A DNA stretch of 64,000 bases from Propioniciclava coleopterorum (GCF_011393335.1 NZ_CP049865.1:2126722-2190721); one strand, 5' to 3'. Positions 42,890 through 55,628 are shown, counted from the first letter of the stretch. Numbers and translations: made by a program. Notes: a model not told the origin generated them from the sequence alone.

Positions 42890-45800
42890 TTACCGTCCTT
42901 CGGCGGGGCCGTGGTGTGCCATCAACTCCATCTGCTCCAGGACCATGGTCACCGCGCCCTGCTGCTTGTCCGGCGGGTACTTGTACCGGCGGAGCAGCCG
43001 CTTGATCTCTGAGCGCAGCTTGGCCTGGACGTCGGGGCGACGGGTCCAGTCGGTGCGCGTGTCGCGCCGCATCACGGCCACGAGTTCGCGGGCGATCTGC
43101 GCGAGGACGTCCTCACCCTGGAGGAGCACGGCGGAATCGTTCTGGCTGACGGCGTCGTAGAAGGCGAGTTCGTCGTGGGACAGCGGCGGGTCGAACGCGT
43201 CGCCACGGCGTCCCTCGTCGGAGACCTCCGCGATCAGGTTGGCCAGTTCCGCGAGCACCTCGGCGGCGGTGAGCTGCTGATTGGTGTAGCGGTTCATGAG
43301 CTCGGTGATCCGCTCGCTGAACGCCTTGGTCCGCACCACGTTGCCGGCCGTGGCGTGGCGGGCCTCCTGCATGAGCAGGTCGCGCAGCGCCTCGATGGCC
43401 AGGTGGGGGTGGTCGGCGCGCTGGACCTGGTCGAGCATGGCGGGCGTGAGCGCGCCGAGGGTGGGGCGGGGGATGCCGGCCGCGGAGTAGATGTCGGTGA
43501 TATCGCCGGTGGCGGTGGCGTCGGCGACGACGCCGCGCAGGACGCGCAGGATCTCCTCGGGGATCGGCTCGCCGCTCGCCTCGCGCTCCTTGGCGTCGTA
43601 CTTGGCCATCCAGACGCGTACTTCTTCGTAGAAGCGCACTTCGCTCTTGAGGTGCGACCACGACTCGGCCCCGGACGCCAGCGCCCAGATGCGGCCCAGT
43701 TGGGCCGACAGGATTCGGTAGCGCTCGCCGAGCGTCAGTTCGCCCCCGGCGACCTGGTTGCCCGGCGTCAAGGGGGAGCGCAGGTACTCCACGGCCCCCG
43801 CGACGGCCTTCCGCCCGCGGTGGGGATCGTTGGACCCCAGAATTGTCTTCCAGCCGAACCCGGCCAGGAGGCCACGGAGTGCCTCGATGAGCTGGATGCC
43901 GGCGGCCGCCGCCTCGTCGACGGTCTTGCCGACCGGCCGGGACGCCTGGTCGGTGTCGGTGTACTCGGCGAGCGCCGCGCGCAGGTTGTCCGCGAGCGGT
44001 GCGTAGGCGACCAGGAGGCCGTCCTGCTTGCCCCGGTAGGTGCGGTTGACGCGGGCCAGGGTCTGCATCAGGAGGGCGCCCTTGAGCGGGCGGTCCAGGT
44101 ACAGGGTGTGCAGCGGCGGGGAGTCGTAGCCGGTCAGCATCATGTCCTTGACGATGACCAACTCCAGCTCGTCCTCGATGTTCTTGAGGCGTTCCTTCAC
44201 GACCGCGTTCTCGGAGTCGCGCCGGACGTGGTCGCGGATCGGCGGCACGTCGGACGCATTGCCGGAGTAGACGACCTTGATCCGCCCCTTGTCGAGGTCG
44301 TCGGAGTGCCACTCGGGCCGAAGCGCGACGATCTCGGTGTAGAGCCGGGCGCAGATCTCGCGGGTCGCGCCGACGATCATGGCCTTGCCGTGAGGCACCA
44401 CCTCGGAACCGGAGGCCACGCCCCCCGCATCCGCGGCCGCGTCGGCCCCATCGGTCGCGTCCGCGTTGGCGAGCGCCTCGGCCATCCGCAGCCGCCGGGC
44501 TTCCCAGTGAGTCACGATGTCGCGGGCGAGTGCCTCGATCCGCTCCGGTGCGCCGTAGATGGCGTTGATGACGGCCACCGACTTTTCGATCCGCTCACGC
44601 TCGGCCAGGTCGAGGCCCCGGCCCTGCTCGTCGGCGATCCGGTCGAGGTCGTCGGCGGACACGTCGTCGGCGAGCTTCACCTGGATGAGCCGCGGCTCGA
44701 ACGTGACGGGCACCGTGGCGCCGTCGTCGACCGCGCGGCTCAGATCGTAGATGTCGATGTAGTCGCCGAACACCTCGCGGGTGTTGCGGTCGGTCTGGCT
44801 GATCGGGGTGCCGGTGAACGCAATGAGGGTGGCGTTGGGGAGCGCGTCCTTGAGGTGGCGGGCGTAGCCATCCAGGTCGTCGTAGTGGCTCCGGTGCGCC
44901 TCGTCGACGATGACGATGACGTTGCGCCGCTCGGTGAGCAGGGGATGCTCGTCGCCGGCGTCGCGCTCGGCCGCGTTGCGCCCGAACTTCTGCAGCGTGG
45001 TGAACAGGATGCCACCGCTGTTGCGGTTGGTGAGTTCGGCGCGGAGCCCGCTGCGGGTCTTGACCTGCTGCGGGGTGTCGGCGAGCAGCGTGGAGCGGGC
45101 GAACGTCTCGTACAGCTGCCCGTCCAGCTCGGTGCGGTCGGTGATGACCACCAGCGTGGGGTTGAGCAGCCGCGGGTGCGTCATGACGAGGTTGGCGTAG
45201 AGCTCCATCTCCATCGACTTGCCCGACCCCTGGGTGTGCCACACAACGCCCGCCTTGCCGTTGCTGTCGACCGCGCGCACGGTCGAGGCGACGGCCTTGC
45301 GGACCGCGAAGTACTGGTGCGGCTTGGCGATCCGCTTGGTCAGTGCCCCGTCCTTCTCGTCGAAGGCCGTGTAGTGCAGCGCGATGTCGAGGAACCGGTC
45401 GGGCGCCAGCAGGCCGAAGGTCAGAGCCTCCAGCTCGGGCAGGTTCGGACCGGTCTCCAGCGGGACGCCGTGTTCGTCGACCTTCCAGGGCGAGTAGTGG
45501 TTGAGCGGGGTGAAGGGGGTGCCGTACTGGGCGGTGAGGCCGTCGCTGATCACGGTGGCGACCACTGTCCGGAACGCGAGCGGGAACTCGTGCAGGTAGG
45601 TGCAGAGCTGGCTGTGCGCCTTGGCCACGGTCGCCTGCTTCGAACCCGCCTGCTTCAGCTCGACCACCACGAGCGGCAGCCCGTTCACGTAGAGCACGAC
45701 GTCGAAGCGACGGCTGAACCCCTTGTCGATCAGCCGCACCTGCTGAACGGCGAGCAGGTCGTTCTCGTCCGCGGAGGCGGACAGCAGCCGCAGCGTCGGG

Positions 45801-46108
45801 TTCTGCTCGCTCCCGGTCGCGTCCACGAACGTGACCCCGCGGTACCCGTGCACCAGGTAGTCGTGGAACGTCTTGTTCTCCGCGGGCGCGTCCTGGGACG
45901 CCGGCACCAGCACGTCGGACGCCGCCTGCGCCAGGTACTGGTCGGGCACCTCCGGGTTGAGCTTGCGCAGCGCGGCGAGGAAGTCGTCGCGGTGCGCGAG
46001 ATCCCCGAGCGAGGACCGCTGCGCCTCGAACTCCTGGCCCTTCCCCGGACGCCAATCCAGGTCGGCCAGCCAGTCGAGCATGGTCGCTTCCCACTCCGAC
46101 TCGAGCAT
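42890..46108 (-). CDS. hsdR: Type I restriction enzyme HsdR subunit
   Basis: 1072 aa. An N-terminal PD-(D/E)xK-type nuclease region is seen at RFDVVLYVNGLPLVVVELKQAG (E-x-K). The helicase motor follows: Walker A HTQGSGKSMEM, DEAH in IVDEAHRSHYDDLDG, TGTPISQTDRNT, and the late motifs TGYDSPPLHTLYLDRPLKGALLMQTLARVNR. A C-terminal region (~850-1072) would bind the HsdM/S core. It translocates DNA and cuts far from unmodified sites. The ATG at 46108 overlaps the hsdS stop; a GTG lies one codon before. Confidence 0.95.
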   Translation of the reverse strand: MLESEWEATMLDWLADLDWRPGKGQEFEAQRSSLGDLAHRDDFLAALRKLNPEVPDQYLAQAASDVLVPASQDAPAENKTFHDYLVHGYRGVTFVDATGSEQNPTLRLLSASADENDLLAVQQVRLIDKGFSRRFDVVLYVNGLPLVVVELKQAGSKQATVAKAHSQLCTYLHEFPLAFRTVVATVISDGLTAQYGTPFTPLNHYSPWKVDEHGVPLETGPNLPELEALTFGLLAPDRFLDIALHYTAFDEKDGALTKRIAKPHQYFAVRKAVASTVRAVDSNGKAGVVWHTQGSGKSMEMELYANLVMTHPRLLNPTLVVITDRTELDGQLYETFARSTLLADTPQQVKTRSGLRAELTNRNSGGILFTTLQKFGRNAAERDAGDEHPLLTERRNVIVIVDEAHRSHYDDLDGYARHLKDALPNATLIAFTGTPISQTDRNTREVFGDYIDIYDLSRAVDDGATVPVTFEPRLIQVKLADDVSADDLDRIADEQGRGLDLAERERIEKSVAVINAIYGAPERIEALARDIVTHWEARRLRMAEALANADATDGADAAADAGGVASGSEVVPHGKAMIVGATREICARLYTEIVALRPEWHSDDLDKGRIKVVYSGNASDVPPIRDHVRRDSENAVVKERLKNIEDELELVIVKDMMLTGYDSPPLHTLYLDRPLKGALLMQTLARVNRTYRGKQDGLLVAYAPLADNLRAALAEYTDTDQASRPVGKTVDEAAAAGIQLIEALRGLLAGFGWKTILGSNDPHRGRKAVAGAVEYLRSPLTPGNQVAGGELTLGERYRILSAQLGRIWALASGAESWSHLKSEVRFYEEVRVWMAKYDAKEREASGEPIPEEILRVLRGVVADATATGDITDIYSAAGIPRPTLGALTPAMLDQVQRADHPHLAIEALRDLLMQEARHATAGNVVRTKAFSERITELMNRYTNQQLTAAEVLAELANLIAEVSDEGRRGDAFDPPLSHDELAFYDAVSQNDSAVLLQGEDVLAQIARELVAVMRRDTRTDWTRRPDVQAKLRSEIKRLLRRYKYPPDKQQGAVTMVLEQMELMAHHGPAEGR

Positions 46109-47250
46109 CACAACACTTCCTCCGCGGACGCCACGGCGTCCTTGACCTTGATGGTTCCGTCCATGAGCGCGGGCAGCAGCGTGTCCCGCAGCTCAGCCAG
46201 GGTGCGCGACTCGCGAGAAGCGGCGAGCGCACGAGCGTGGATGGGGTCAACCTGTTGGTGAAACTGTTCGAGTACCTGTGTGTCGGGTAGATCGAAGTGC
46301 ATCGTCTTGAAGACCCCGCGCGGAAGCTCGAGGAATGTGGCTCCGTTGGCTCGGTTGAGGTACTCGGGAACACGGCGCTCCATCTCGTGCAGAAGCCACC
46401 AGCGGTGGGTGTCCTCATGCGGCGTCACGACGATGAAGCCCTGGTTCACAGCCGTCGGAACTTGGTTCACGGCAAAAGCGCCGATGGTCGCTCGGGAAGT
46501 CATGAGGATGCTTCCGACGGGGTAGAGGGGAGACGAGCAGGCGGCGAAACCCTCAGCCGTGATGTGCCGAGGAGTGTCGTCCAGGTAGGGAGCGCCGAGC
46601 GCCGTAATGTCGCTCGGCACAGCCCATGGGACGTCGCCGTCCCAGTACTCCGGTCGCTTGGTACTTGGCGTTGCCCCGCCTCCCACAGATGCCACCTCGG
46701 TGTACAGCGTGTCGCTGGTCGCCTCCTGTTGGAGGACACGTGCGTGCAGGGCGCGACTGAGGCCCAGGCAGGTAGCGATGAGTTCGGTGTTGGCGGCGAT
46801 CTTGTCGTCCAGGGCCCCAAGCACCTCCGAGATCGCCTGCTGCTCCGCAAATGACGGCAATCTCACGCGGATGGAGTTCATGGAAGCCTGCGATAGTTTG
46901 GGCTGGGTCGAACCGGTCAAGTATCCGCTGATATCAGTTACGGCGAGCAGGTAGGCGAGGAAACGCGTGTCGGCGACCCCTGGCTTGCCGCGGACCACAT
47001 GCGCGTGGTTGTTCACCCAAAACTGTCCTTTCGCGAGAAAGGCCACCGGTGTTGATCGACTCCTCAGGTTCTCGCCATCCTCGGCGATGAGTAGGTAATC
47101 TCCCTCGAAGAGGAAGCCATCCACCCAATCGACGATGCCGGAAGCCCCGTAATACGGGTAGGGGCCAGCGATGCGCTGTGAAGCAGTGACCGGGACTCGC
47201 TTTGAATCGAAGTTGTCGAGAATTTCCCCCAGGCTCAGGTCGACCTTCAC
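46108..47250 (-). CDS. hsdS: Type I restriction-modification specificity subunit HsdS
   Basis: 380 aa with two target-recognition domains and conserved helical spacers. TRD1 begins VDLSLGEILDNFDSKRVPV (IAGPYPYYGASGIVDWVDGFLFEGDYLLI); the spacer is FAEQQAISEVLGALDDKIAANTELIATC. TRD2 holds GGGATPSTKRPEYWDGDVPWAVPSDIT. The last spacer resembles the first (LEQFHQQVDPIHARALAASRESRTLAELRDTLLPALMDGTIKV). Each TRD reads half of a split recognition sequence. GC content is clearly lower than in hsdM and hsdR, as expected for a recombining specificity gene. The GTG start overlaps the hsdM stop. Confidence 0.93.
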   Translation of the reverse strand: MKVDLSLGEILDNFDSKRVPVTASQRIAGPYPYYGASGIVDWVDGFLFEGDYLLIAEDGENLRSRSTPVAFLAKGQFWVNNHAHVVRGKPGVADTRFLAYLLAVTDISGYLTGSTQPKLSQASMNSIRVRLPSFAEQQAISEVLGALDDKIAANTELIATCLGLSRALHARVLQQEATSDTLYTEVASVGGGATPSTKRPEYWDGDVPWAVPSDITALGAPYLDDTPRHITAEGFAACSSPLYPVGSILMTSRATIGAFAVNQVPTAVNQGFIVVTPHEDTHRWWLLHEMERRVPEYLNRANGATFLELPRGVFKTMHFDLPDTQVLEQFHQQVDPIHARALAASRESRTLAELRDTLLPALMDGTIKVKDAVASAEEVL

Positions 47251-48884
47251 TTCTCAAGCCTCTCCAGTTGCTGTCGGACGGAGGCCTGCAGGCGCGTTGA
47301 CTGGTTGAAACCCTGTTCTAGAGCCGATGAAAGTTCTTGTATTCGCTCGTGCACTTTTTTCCCAGCAACGGCGAGGTGGGCACCGACGAAACGTCCCGGA
47401 GTTAGCGCGTACTCCGCCTGCTTGATGTCGAACGCCGAAGCTGATCGGCAGAATCCCGGGACGTCTTCGTAGATGCGGTCACGCGTCTGGTCACTCCCCC
47501 CTCCATCTGTGCTCGACGCGACTGCCGGCATCCCCCGCCACGTGTGGTAGGTGTCGGCGATCTTCTGGATGTCGGCGTCCGAGAAGGCGCGCTCGGCTCG
47601 GGTCACCATGTGCCCCAGCGAGCGGGCGTCGATGAACAGCACCTCGCCGCGGCGGTCGATCGACCCGACGCCCCGGTCGGACTTGTCCTTGTCGAAGAAC
47701 CACAGGCACACGGGAATGCCGGTGGAGCGGAACAGCTTCTCGGGCAGGGCGACCATGCACGAGACGAGGTCGTTCTCCACCAGTTGGGCGCGGATCTCGC
47801 CCTCGCCGCCGGAGTTGCTGGTCATCGAGCCGTTCGCCAGCACCACGCCCGCGGTGCCCTTGGGGCCCAGGTGGCTGATGATGTGCTGCAGCCAGGCGTA
47901 GTTGGCGTTGCCGGCGGGCGGGACGCCGTAGGCCCAGCGGGCATCGGACTCGCGGCGGTTCCAGTCGGAGATGTTGAACGGCGGGTTCGCCATGACGTAG
48001 TCCATGGGGGTGCCCGCGTGGTAGTCCAGCGCGAAGGTGTCGCCCCAGCGCGGGCCGAGGTTGCCGTTGAGGCCGTGGATCGCGAGGTTCATCTTCGCCA
48101 TCCGCCAGGTGCTCTCGTTGAGTTCCTGGCCGAACACCGACAGGTTGGACGGGTCCTCGTGGTGCGCGGCCAGGAACTTCTCGGCCTGCACGAACATGCC
48201 GCCCGACCCGCAGCAGGGGTCGTAGACGCGGCCCTTGCGGGGCTGCAGCATCTCCACGATCACGCGAACGACGCTGGCGGGCGTGTAGTACTCCCCGCCG
48301 CGGCGTCCCTCGGCGGAGGCGAACTTCGCCAGGAAGTACTCATACACCTCGCCGAGGAGGTCGCGGGCCTTGGTGGCGCCCTGCCCGGCGAACTGCATCG
48401 AGTTGAGCAGGTCGAGCAACTCGGCGAGCCGACGCTGGTCGACGTTGGGCCGGTTGAACAGGCGGGGGAGCGTGCCGTCGAGGGACGGGTTGGCGCTCAT
48501 CATGAGGTCCATGGCCTCGTTGATCCGCTGCCCGATCGTCTTGTCGCCCTGCACCTTGGCCAGGTCGAGCAGCGTCGCCCACCGGGCGTCGAGGTCGACC
48601 CAGAACACGCCATGGCCGGTGTACTCGTCGGGGTCCTCCAGGGTGTCCTCGATCTGCTCGGCGTCATAACCCTCCTCGGCCAACTCCGCCTCGATCTCGG
48701 CGCGGCGCTCGGTGAAGGCGTCGGAGACGTACTTGAGGAAGATCAGCCCGAGCACCACGTCCTTGTACTGGGACGCGTCCATGGAGCCGCGCAGCTTGTC
48801 CGCGGCCTTCCAGAGCGTGTCCTTCAGCTCTTTGGCCGAGGTGGGCACCGGCGCAGCCGCCGGCGTCTTGGATCGCGCCATCAT
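47247..48884 (-). CDS. hsdM: Type I restriction-modification methyltransferase subunit HsdM
   Basis: 545 aa N6-adenine methyltransferase. The N-terminal helical domain (AKELKDTLWKAADKLRGSMDASQYKDVVLGLIFLKYVSDAF) precedes the catalytic domain with SAM-binding DPCCGSGGMFVQA and the catalytic motif MANPPFNISDW. The C-terminal part contacts HsdS. It methylates the two halves of the HsdS target and protects the host DNA. The ATG at 48884 overlaps the stop of the upstream HTH protein (ATGA). The operon order is accessory protein, hsdM, hsdS, hsdR, all overlapping. Confidence 0.95.
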   Translation of the reverse strand: MMARSKTPAAAPVPTSAKELKDTLWKAADKLRGSMDASQYKDVVLGLIFLKYVSDAFTERRAEIEAELAEEGYDAEQIEDTLEDPDEYTGHGVFWVDLDARWATLLDLAKVQGDKTIGQRINEAMDLMMSANPSLDGTLPRLFNRPNVDQRRLAELLDLLNSMQFAGQGATKARDLLGEVYEYFLAKFASAEGRRGGEYYTPASVVRVIVEMLQPRKGRVYDPCCGSGGMFVQAEKFLAAHHEDPSNLSVFGQELNESTWRMAKMNLAIHGLNGNLGPRWGDTFALDYHAGTPMDYVMANPPFNISDWNRRESDARWAYGVPPAGNANYAWLQHIISHLGPKGTAGVVLANGSMTSNSGGEGEIRAQLVENDLVSCMVALPEKLFRSTGIPVCLWFFDKDKSDRGVGSIDRRGEVLFIDARSLGHMVTRAERAFSDADIQKIADTYHTWRGMPAVASSTDGGGSDQTRDRIYEDVPGFCRSASAFDIKQAEYALTPGRFVGAHLAVAGKKVHERIQELSSALEQGFNQSTRLQASVRQQLERLEK

Positions 48885-50806
48885 TCGCCTTTCATCGGGT
48901 CGGGTCGGAGGTTGTGGAACGCCACGGAGCCCGGAAGCACCGAGCGAACCACGAGCGTGCGGAGTTCGTCCACGTGGGCTTGCCGAGCGCGAAGCTCGGC
49001 GTCGACGTCGTCGAGGCGGGCCAGCACGAGGTCGGCCTGGTCGGCGTCCTGGGCGAGAGGGATCGCCCAGGTCCGCCACTTGCTGTTCCCGGGAGGCAGG
49101 GCATTGATCGTCGCGGCGAGCGCCCGGGCGGAGAACGGTGTCCCCGGGGCGACCCGGAGGGCGCGTGCCGGGTAAGCGACGGCGGCACCGCCCGCGGCGT
49201 CCACCATGGCCCGAGGCCTCCCGGAGGTCGCGAAGATGACGTCGCCGGGCTCGGTCAGCTTCACGTCCGGATATGCCGCCGTGAGAGCGAGGAGATCGAC
49301 GACCTCGGGGAGGCCAGTGGCGAGGGCGCCCGCCGTCCATACTCGGGTGCTGCCCGACGGCAAGGCGGCCAGGCGTGCGCCGGCCAGCATGGCGATCTGG
49401 CGCGTGCGGACCGCCTCCGCGAGCGTGATGTGGCGACGCATCCCGTCCACCTGCAGGGTCGGAGCGAGGCCGTCCAGAGCGGTCGTGGGCGCGCTGAGCG
49501 ACTCCAGCAGTTGTTGGATGCGGGCGGCGTCATCAGCCGGTGCGGCTACTTGCTCCGTGGTGGGGAGCCGAAGCGAGGCCAACGAGCCGGCCGCGGCCAG
49601 CAGCGTTGTGGCGGAGGCGGGCTGCAGCAGCGCGAACGCTCGCTCGCTGGCCTGGCGGGATGCGGCGACGATGTCGTCCAGCAATTGCTGCCACCACACC
49701 TCGCTCGGCTGGTGGCCGGAGAGGTCGCCCACGCGGATGATCTCGGGTGCGTCTGAGCCGAGCAGCCACAAGGCCAGGTGCTCGCGACCGGCGGCCCGGT
49801 CCAGGCCCTGCGGGAGGCGAACCGCGGCGATCAGCGTCCGCGCCGCTGGCCGCAGGAAGGTGTCCCGGCGCCCCTCAACATCGCGGGGTAGAGGGTCGGT
49901 GAGCACGGACGCCGGACCGACCAGGAGCGCCATCGTCCGGCCGCTGAGCTGGAGGGCCACCTCATCGGCGATGTCGAAGGCGGCCTTGGGATCGCGCGGG
50001 AGCGTCACGAGGACGACCGCGCCGTCGGGTGTACCCCAGTCCTCCTCGAAGGCGGTGACCCTGGGCCGTTGCCCGTGGGCGGCGTACCGGCGACGGATCC
50101 CGCGGAGGCTGGAATCGGGGTCGTGGGCCGCGAGCACGATCGTCGACTCGGGGAGGTCAGGATCGTTCCGGACGAGAGCGTCGGCGGCCGTGCCGGACAC
50201 ATCGATCAACGTCCCATGATCGGTGACCAGAGCACGAGCCGCCGTGCTGAGGAAGCGCGCTAGGGCGTCGCCCATCTCGATGGGCTTCGCGGCGGAGGGG
50301 CGGGCCGCACCCCGAGCGCGCGAGGCCACCAGGAGTTCTTCGTAGGCGTCCGCCGTTGTCCAGGCCGCGTCCGCGAGGGTGTCGGCCTCGGCTCGGAGAA
50401 GTTGGCTGTCGGCGTCCTCGGCCTCGCTGAACAGCCACGCGTCGTCGGGGTCGATCTCATCGACGAGGTCGAGGAGGTCCTCGGGGTCCGTGGCGGCCAG
50501 GGCGACCCCGGTCACCGCCCGGACGGTGAGGAGAGTCAGGAGGCGGTCCAGGGTGGGAGCGTCGTGATGGGAACGAGCAAGGGTGAGGGCTGCATCTCGG
50601 CGCGCTTCGGGGTTGTTGCCGCGCCGGGTGGTCTCGAGCCAATCGAGCACCTCGTCGGCCCGAAAGCGTCCGTCGGTCATCGGCGCCGGGAAAGGAGCCC
50701 CAGCGACCACACGCTTGCGCCACATGGAGACCACCGGCCGCCGCACCCCAGCCAGGCGCGCGACGTCGGCGAGCGAGAGCGCCGTGGCGGCTTCGTCGGT
50801 GGTCAT
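48881..50806 (-). CDS. HTH protein with degenerate N6-methylase-like region, leads the type I R-M operon
   Basis: 641 aa. Residues ~8-60 form a MerR-like HTH (ALSLADVARLAGVRRPVVSMWRKR ... RFRADEVLDWLETTRR). The middle recalls the Rossmann part of actinobacterial HTH-fused N-6 DNA methylases (STAARALVTDHGTLIDVSGTAADALV; FLRPAARTLIAAVRLPQGLDRAAGREHLALWLLGS), but neither a GxG SAM motif nor NPPF is present; the corresponding place reads VVLVTLPRDP. The C-terminus (ALAATINALPPGNSKWRTWAIPLAQDADQADLVLARLDDVDAELRARQAHVDELRTLVV) resembles HsdS-like spacers. It therefore looks catalytically dead, perhaps a DNA-binding regulator or specificity partner. Start after GGGAGGAGGGGG; stop overlaps hsdM. Confidence 0.75.
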   Translation of the reverse strand: MTTDEAATALSLADVARLAGVRRPVVSMWRKRVVAGAPFPAPMTDGRFRADEVLDWLETTRRGNNPEARRDAALTLARSHHDAPTLDRLLTLLTVRAVTGVALAATDPEDLLDLVDEIDPDDAWLFSEAEDADSQLLRAEADTLADAAWTTADAYEELLVASRARGAARPSAAKPIEMGDALARFLSTAARALVTDHGTLIDVSGTAADALVRNDPDLPESTIVLAAHDPDSSLRGIRRRYAAHGQRPRVTAFEEDWGTPDGAVVLVTLPRDPKAAFDIADEVALQLSGRTMALLVGPASVLTDPLPRDVEGRRDTFLRPAARTLIAAVRLPQGLDRAAGREHLALWLLGSDAPEIIRVGDLSGHQPSEVWWQQLLDDIVAASRQASERAFALLQPASATTLLAAAGSLASLRLPTTEQVAAPADDAARIQQLLESLSAPTTALDGLAPTLQVDGMRRHITLAEAVRTRQIAMLAGARLAALPSGSTRVWTAGALATGLPEVVDLLALTAAYPDVKLTEPGDVIFATSGRPRAMVDAAGGAAVAYPARALRVAPGTPFSARALAATINALPPGNSKWRTWAIPLAQDADQADLVLARLDDVDAELRARQAHVDELRTLVVRSVLPGSVAFHNLRPDPMKGE

Positions 50807-50882
50807 GCCCCCTCCTCCCGGGGGTAGTTGACGCGGATGCACACACACTATTCGACGCCGTGCGAAGTGGCTGTCTCAAACA

Positions 50883-50900
50883 TGATAAGGGGGGTTATCA
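50883..50900. promoter_or_regulatory. Inverted repeat TGATAA-N6-TTATCA upstream of the R-M operon
   Basis: Exact 6-bp arms flank a G6 spacer, an AT-rich island in the 350-bp gap between the R-M operon and the small genes at 51.2 kb. It may be an operator for the HTH protein of the operon. No other gene is recognisable in 50807-51157. Confidence 0.35.
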
Positions 50901-51032
50901 GACAAGCGGGTAGTCATGCCGAGCGACGCGGATCATCATTGACCTGGGTCATCGCACAGGGCGATGTCCAACGTGAGGAGTTGTCGTGTGCTCCCACTGA
51001 TGCGGACGAGGGAACTCGCCCATCAACAGAAC

Positions 51033-51062
51033 GAGCGCCCGGCCCTGGCAGGCCGAGCGCTC
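51033..51062. terminator. Weak hairpin in the intergenic region
   Basis: GAGCGC/GCGCTC and GGCC/GGCC arms stack with 2-nt internal mismatches over a 6-nt loop. It may be a terminator or an RNA element in the leader of the small genes; there is no U-tract. Confidence 0.25.
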
Positions 51063-51157
51063 GGGGCACGGGGTGAACCGCGCGGGGTTGCGTTCCTGCA
51101 GCACATCACCTCCCGTGCCCCAACGCAAGCGAGGCACGGGAAGGAGGTGAGGATCAG

Positions 51158-51292
51158 ATGGGCAAGTCCAAAGTGACGAGCACCAAGGCCGCGAAGGCGG
51201 CGAGCAAGGTGCTGTCGAACCCGAAGTCGAGCAAGGCCGCCAAGACGGCGGCCGGCTCGGCGCTGTCCCAGAAGCCCTCGAAGGGCCGCTGA
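51158..51292 (+). CDS. Lys/Ala-rich small protein (44 aa)
   Basis: The protein starts MGKSKVTSTKAAKAASKVL and ends AAKTAAGSALSQKPSKGR; it is built of two similar T/S-K-A-A/S-K units. A near-perfect AAGGAGGTGAG precedes the ATG. Small lysine-rich proteins of this kind occur next to DUF1508 genes in other bacteria, as far as I recall, and the DUF1508 gene follows here by 62 bp. The high positive charge suggests nucleic-acid binding. The function is unknown. Confidence 0.7.
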   Translation: MGKSKVTSTKAAKAASKVLSNPKSSKAAKTAAGSALSQKPSKGR

Positions 51293-51296
51293 TTCG

Positions 51297-51323
51297 GAGC
51301 CGGGGTCGTCCTGGCCCCGGCTC
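51297..51323 (+). terminator. Hairpin after the 44-aa gene
   Basis: A 9-bp perfect stem GAGCCGGGG/CCCCGGCTC with a 9-nt loop is followed by TTC. It lies 5 nt past the small gene's stop and before the DUF1508 gene, so it may be a terminator or attenuator. Confidence 0.55.
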
Positions 51324-51354
51324 TTCACCTACAAATTGCTGAAGGAGCAACATC

Positions 51355-51675
51355 ATGAACTGGTACTTCTCTGTCGCTAACACCAGTGGCGGACAACCGA
51401 GCTGGTGGCTGTATGCCGGCAACCACAGGATGGTGGCGTGGGCGGGCGAGACGTTCCCGTCGACCTACAACGCGCACCGTGCTGCCGCGTCGTTCAAGGC
51501 GGGCGCTGCGACGGCTCGCTACGAGGTCTACCCGGATGCGGGCGGTTCCTACCGGTGGCGTGCATGGCGGGCCTCGGACAAGGTCGCGGCGTCTGGGGAG
51601 TCCTTCTCCAGCCAGAGCGCGGCTTCCGAGGCGGCGCGCAATGTGCAGCTCAACGCAGGGGGCGCGTCGCTGTAG
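51355..51675 (+). CDS. DUF1508 (YegP-like) domain protein
   Basis: 106 aa with two tandem DUF1508-type repeats: MNWYFSVANTSGGQPSWWLYAGNHRMVAWAGETFPSTYNAHRAAASF, and ARYEVYPDAGGSYRWRAWRASDKVAASGESFSSQSAASEAARNV. Each repeat has the 'residue for wet W/F ... E-x-F/Y ... A' strand pattern and a closing helix. GAAGGAGC precedes the ATG. The family is widespread, small and cytoplasmic, with no established function. It stands with the 44-aa basic gene between the R-M operon and nrd. Confidence 0.8.
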   Translation: MNWYFSVANTSGGQPSWWLYAGNHRMVAWAGETFPSTYNAHRAAASFKAGAATARYEVYPDAGGSYRWRAWRASDKVAASGESFSSQSAASEAARNVQLNAGGASL

Positions 51676-51735
51676 TTCGCGATGGGCCGGGTGGCGGGGA
51701 AGTCGCCGGCCTCAACGCCCCGGACGTGCGCCGGG

Positions 51736-55312
<3,577 letters not shown>

Positions 55313-55313
55313 G

Positions 55314-55553
55314 TCAGGCCGCGGCGACGCGTGCGGCCGCCGCCTGGATCCGATCCGGACGGAACCCGGACCAGTGCTCGTCGTCGGCGACCACGACCGG
55401 CGCCTGCTGGTAGCCCAGGGCCAACACCTCGAGGAGCGCGGCCTCGTCCGCGGCCAGGTCGACGACCTCGTAGGCCAGGCCGAGCTTGTCCAGCGCCCGG
55501 TAGGTGGCCGTGCACTGCACGCAGGCGGGCTTGCTGTAGATGGTGATGCTCAC
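55314..55553 (-). CDS. nrdH: NrdH redoxin
   Basis: 79 aa glutaredoxin-like protein that reduces NrdE with electrons from thioredoxin reductase. It starts [32 protein letters not shown], with the CVQC active site, and includes [23 protein letters not shown] with the cis-Pro loop QAPV and the family's WSGFRPD. The GTG at 55553 follows GGGA. It is the first gene of nrdHIEF, about 160 nt downstream of the riboswitch aptamer. Confidence 0.95.
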   Translation of the reverse strand: MSITIYSKPACVQCTATYRALDKLGLAYEVVDLAADEAALLEVLALGYQQAPVVVADDEHWSGFRPDRIQAAAARVAAA

Positions 55554-55628
55554 GTGAGGGAGTCCCTTCCGTCCGATCCGTCGCGAAGTGGGTGTGCCTG
55601 CGCAGCCGACGAAAAGGGGTGGGACCGA

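Noticed and set aside
43175-46261. Long open frame opposite hsdR
   Set aside because: Shadow of hsdR; no motif and no ribosome-binding site.
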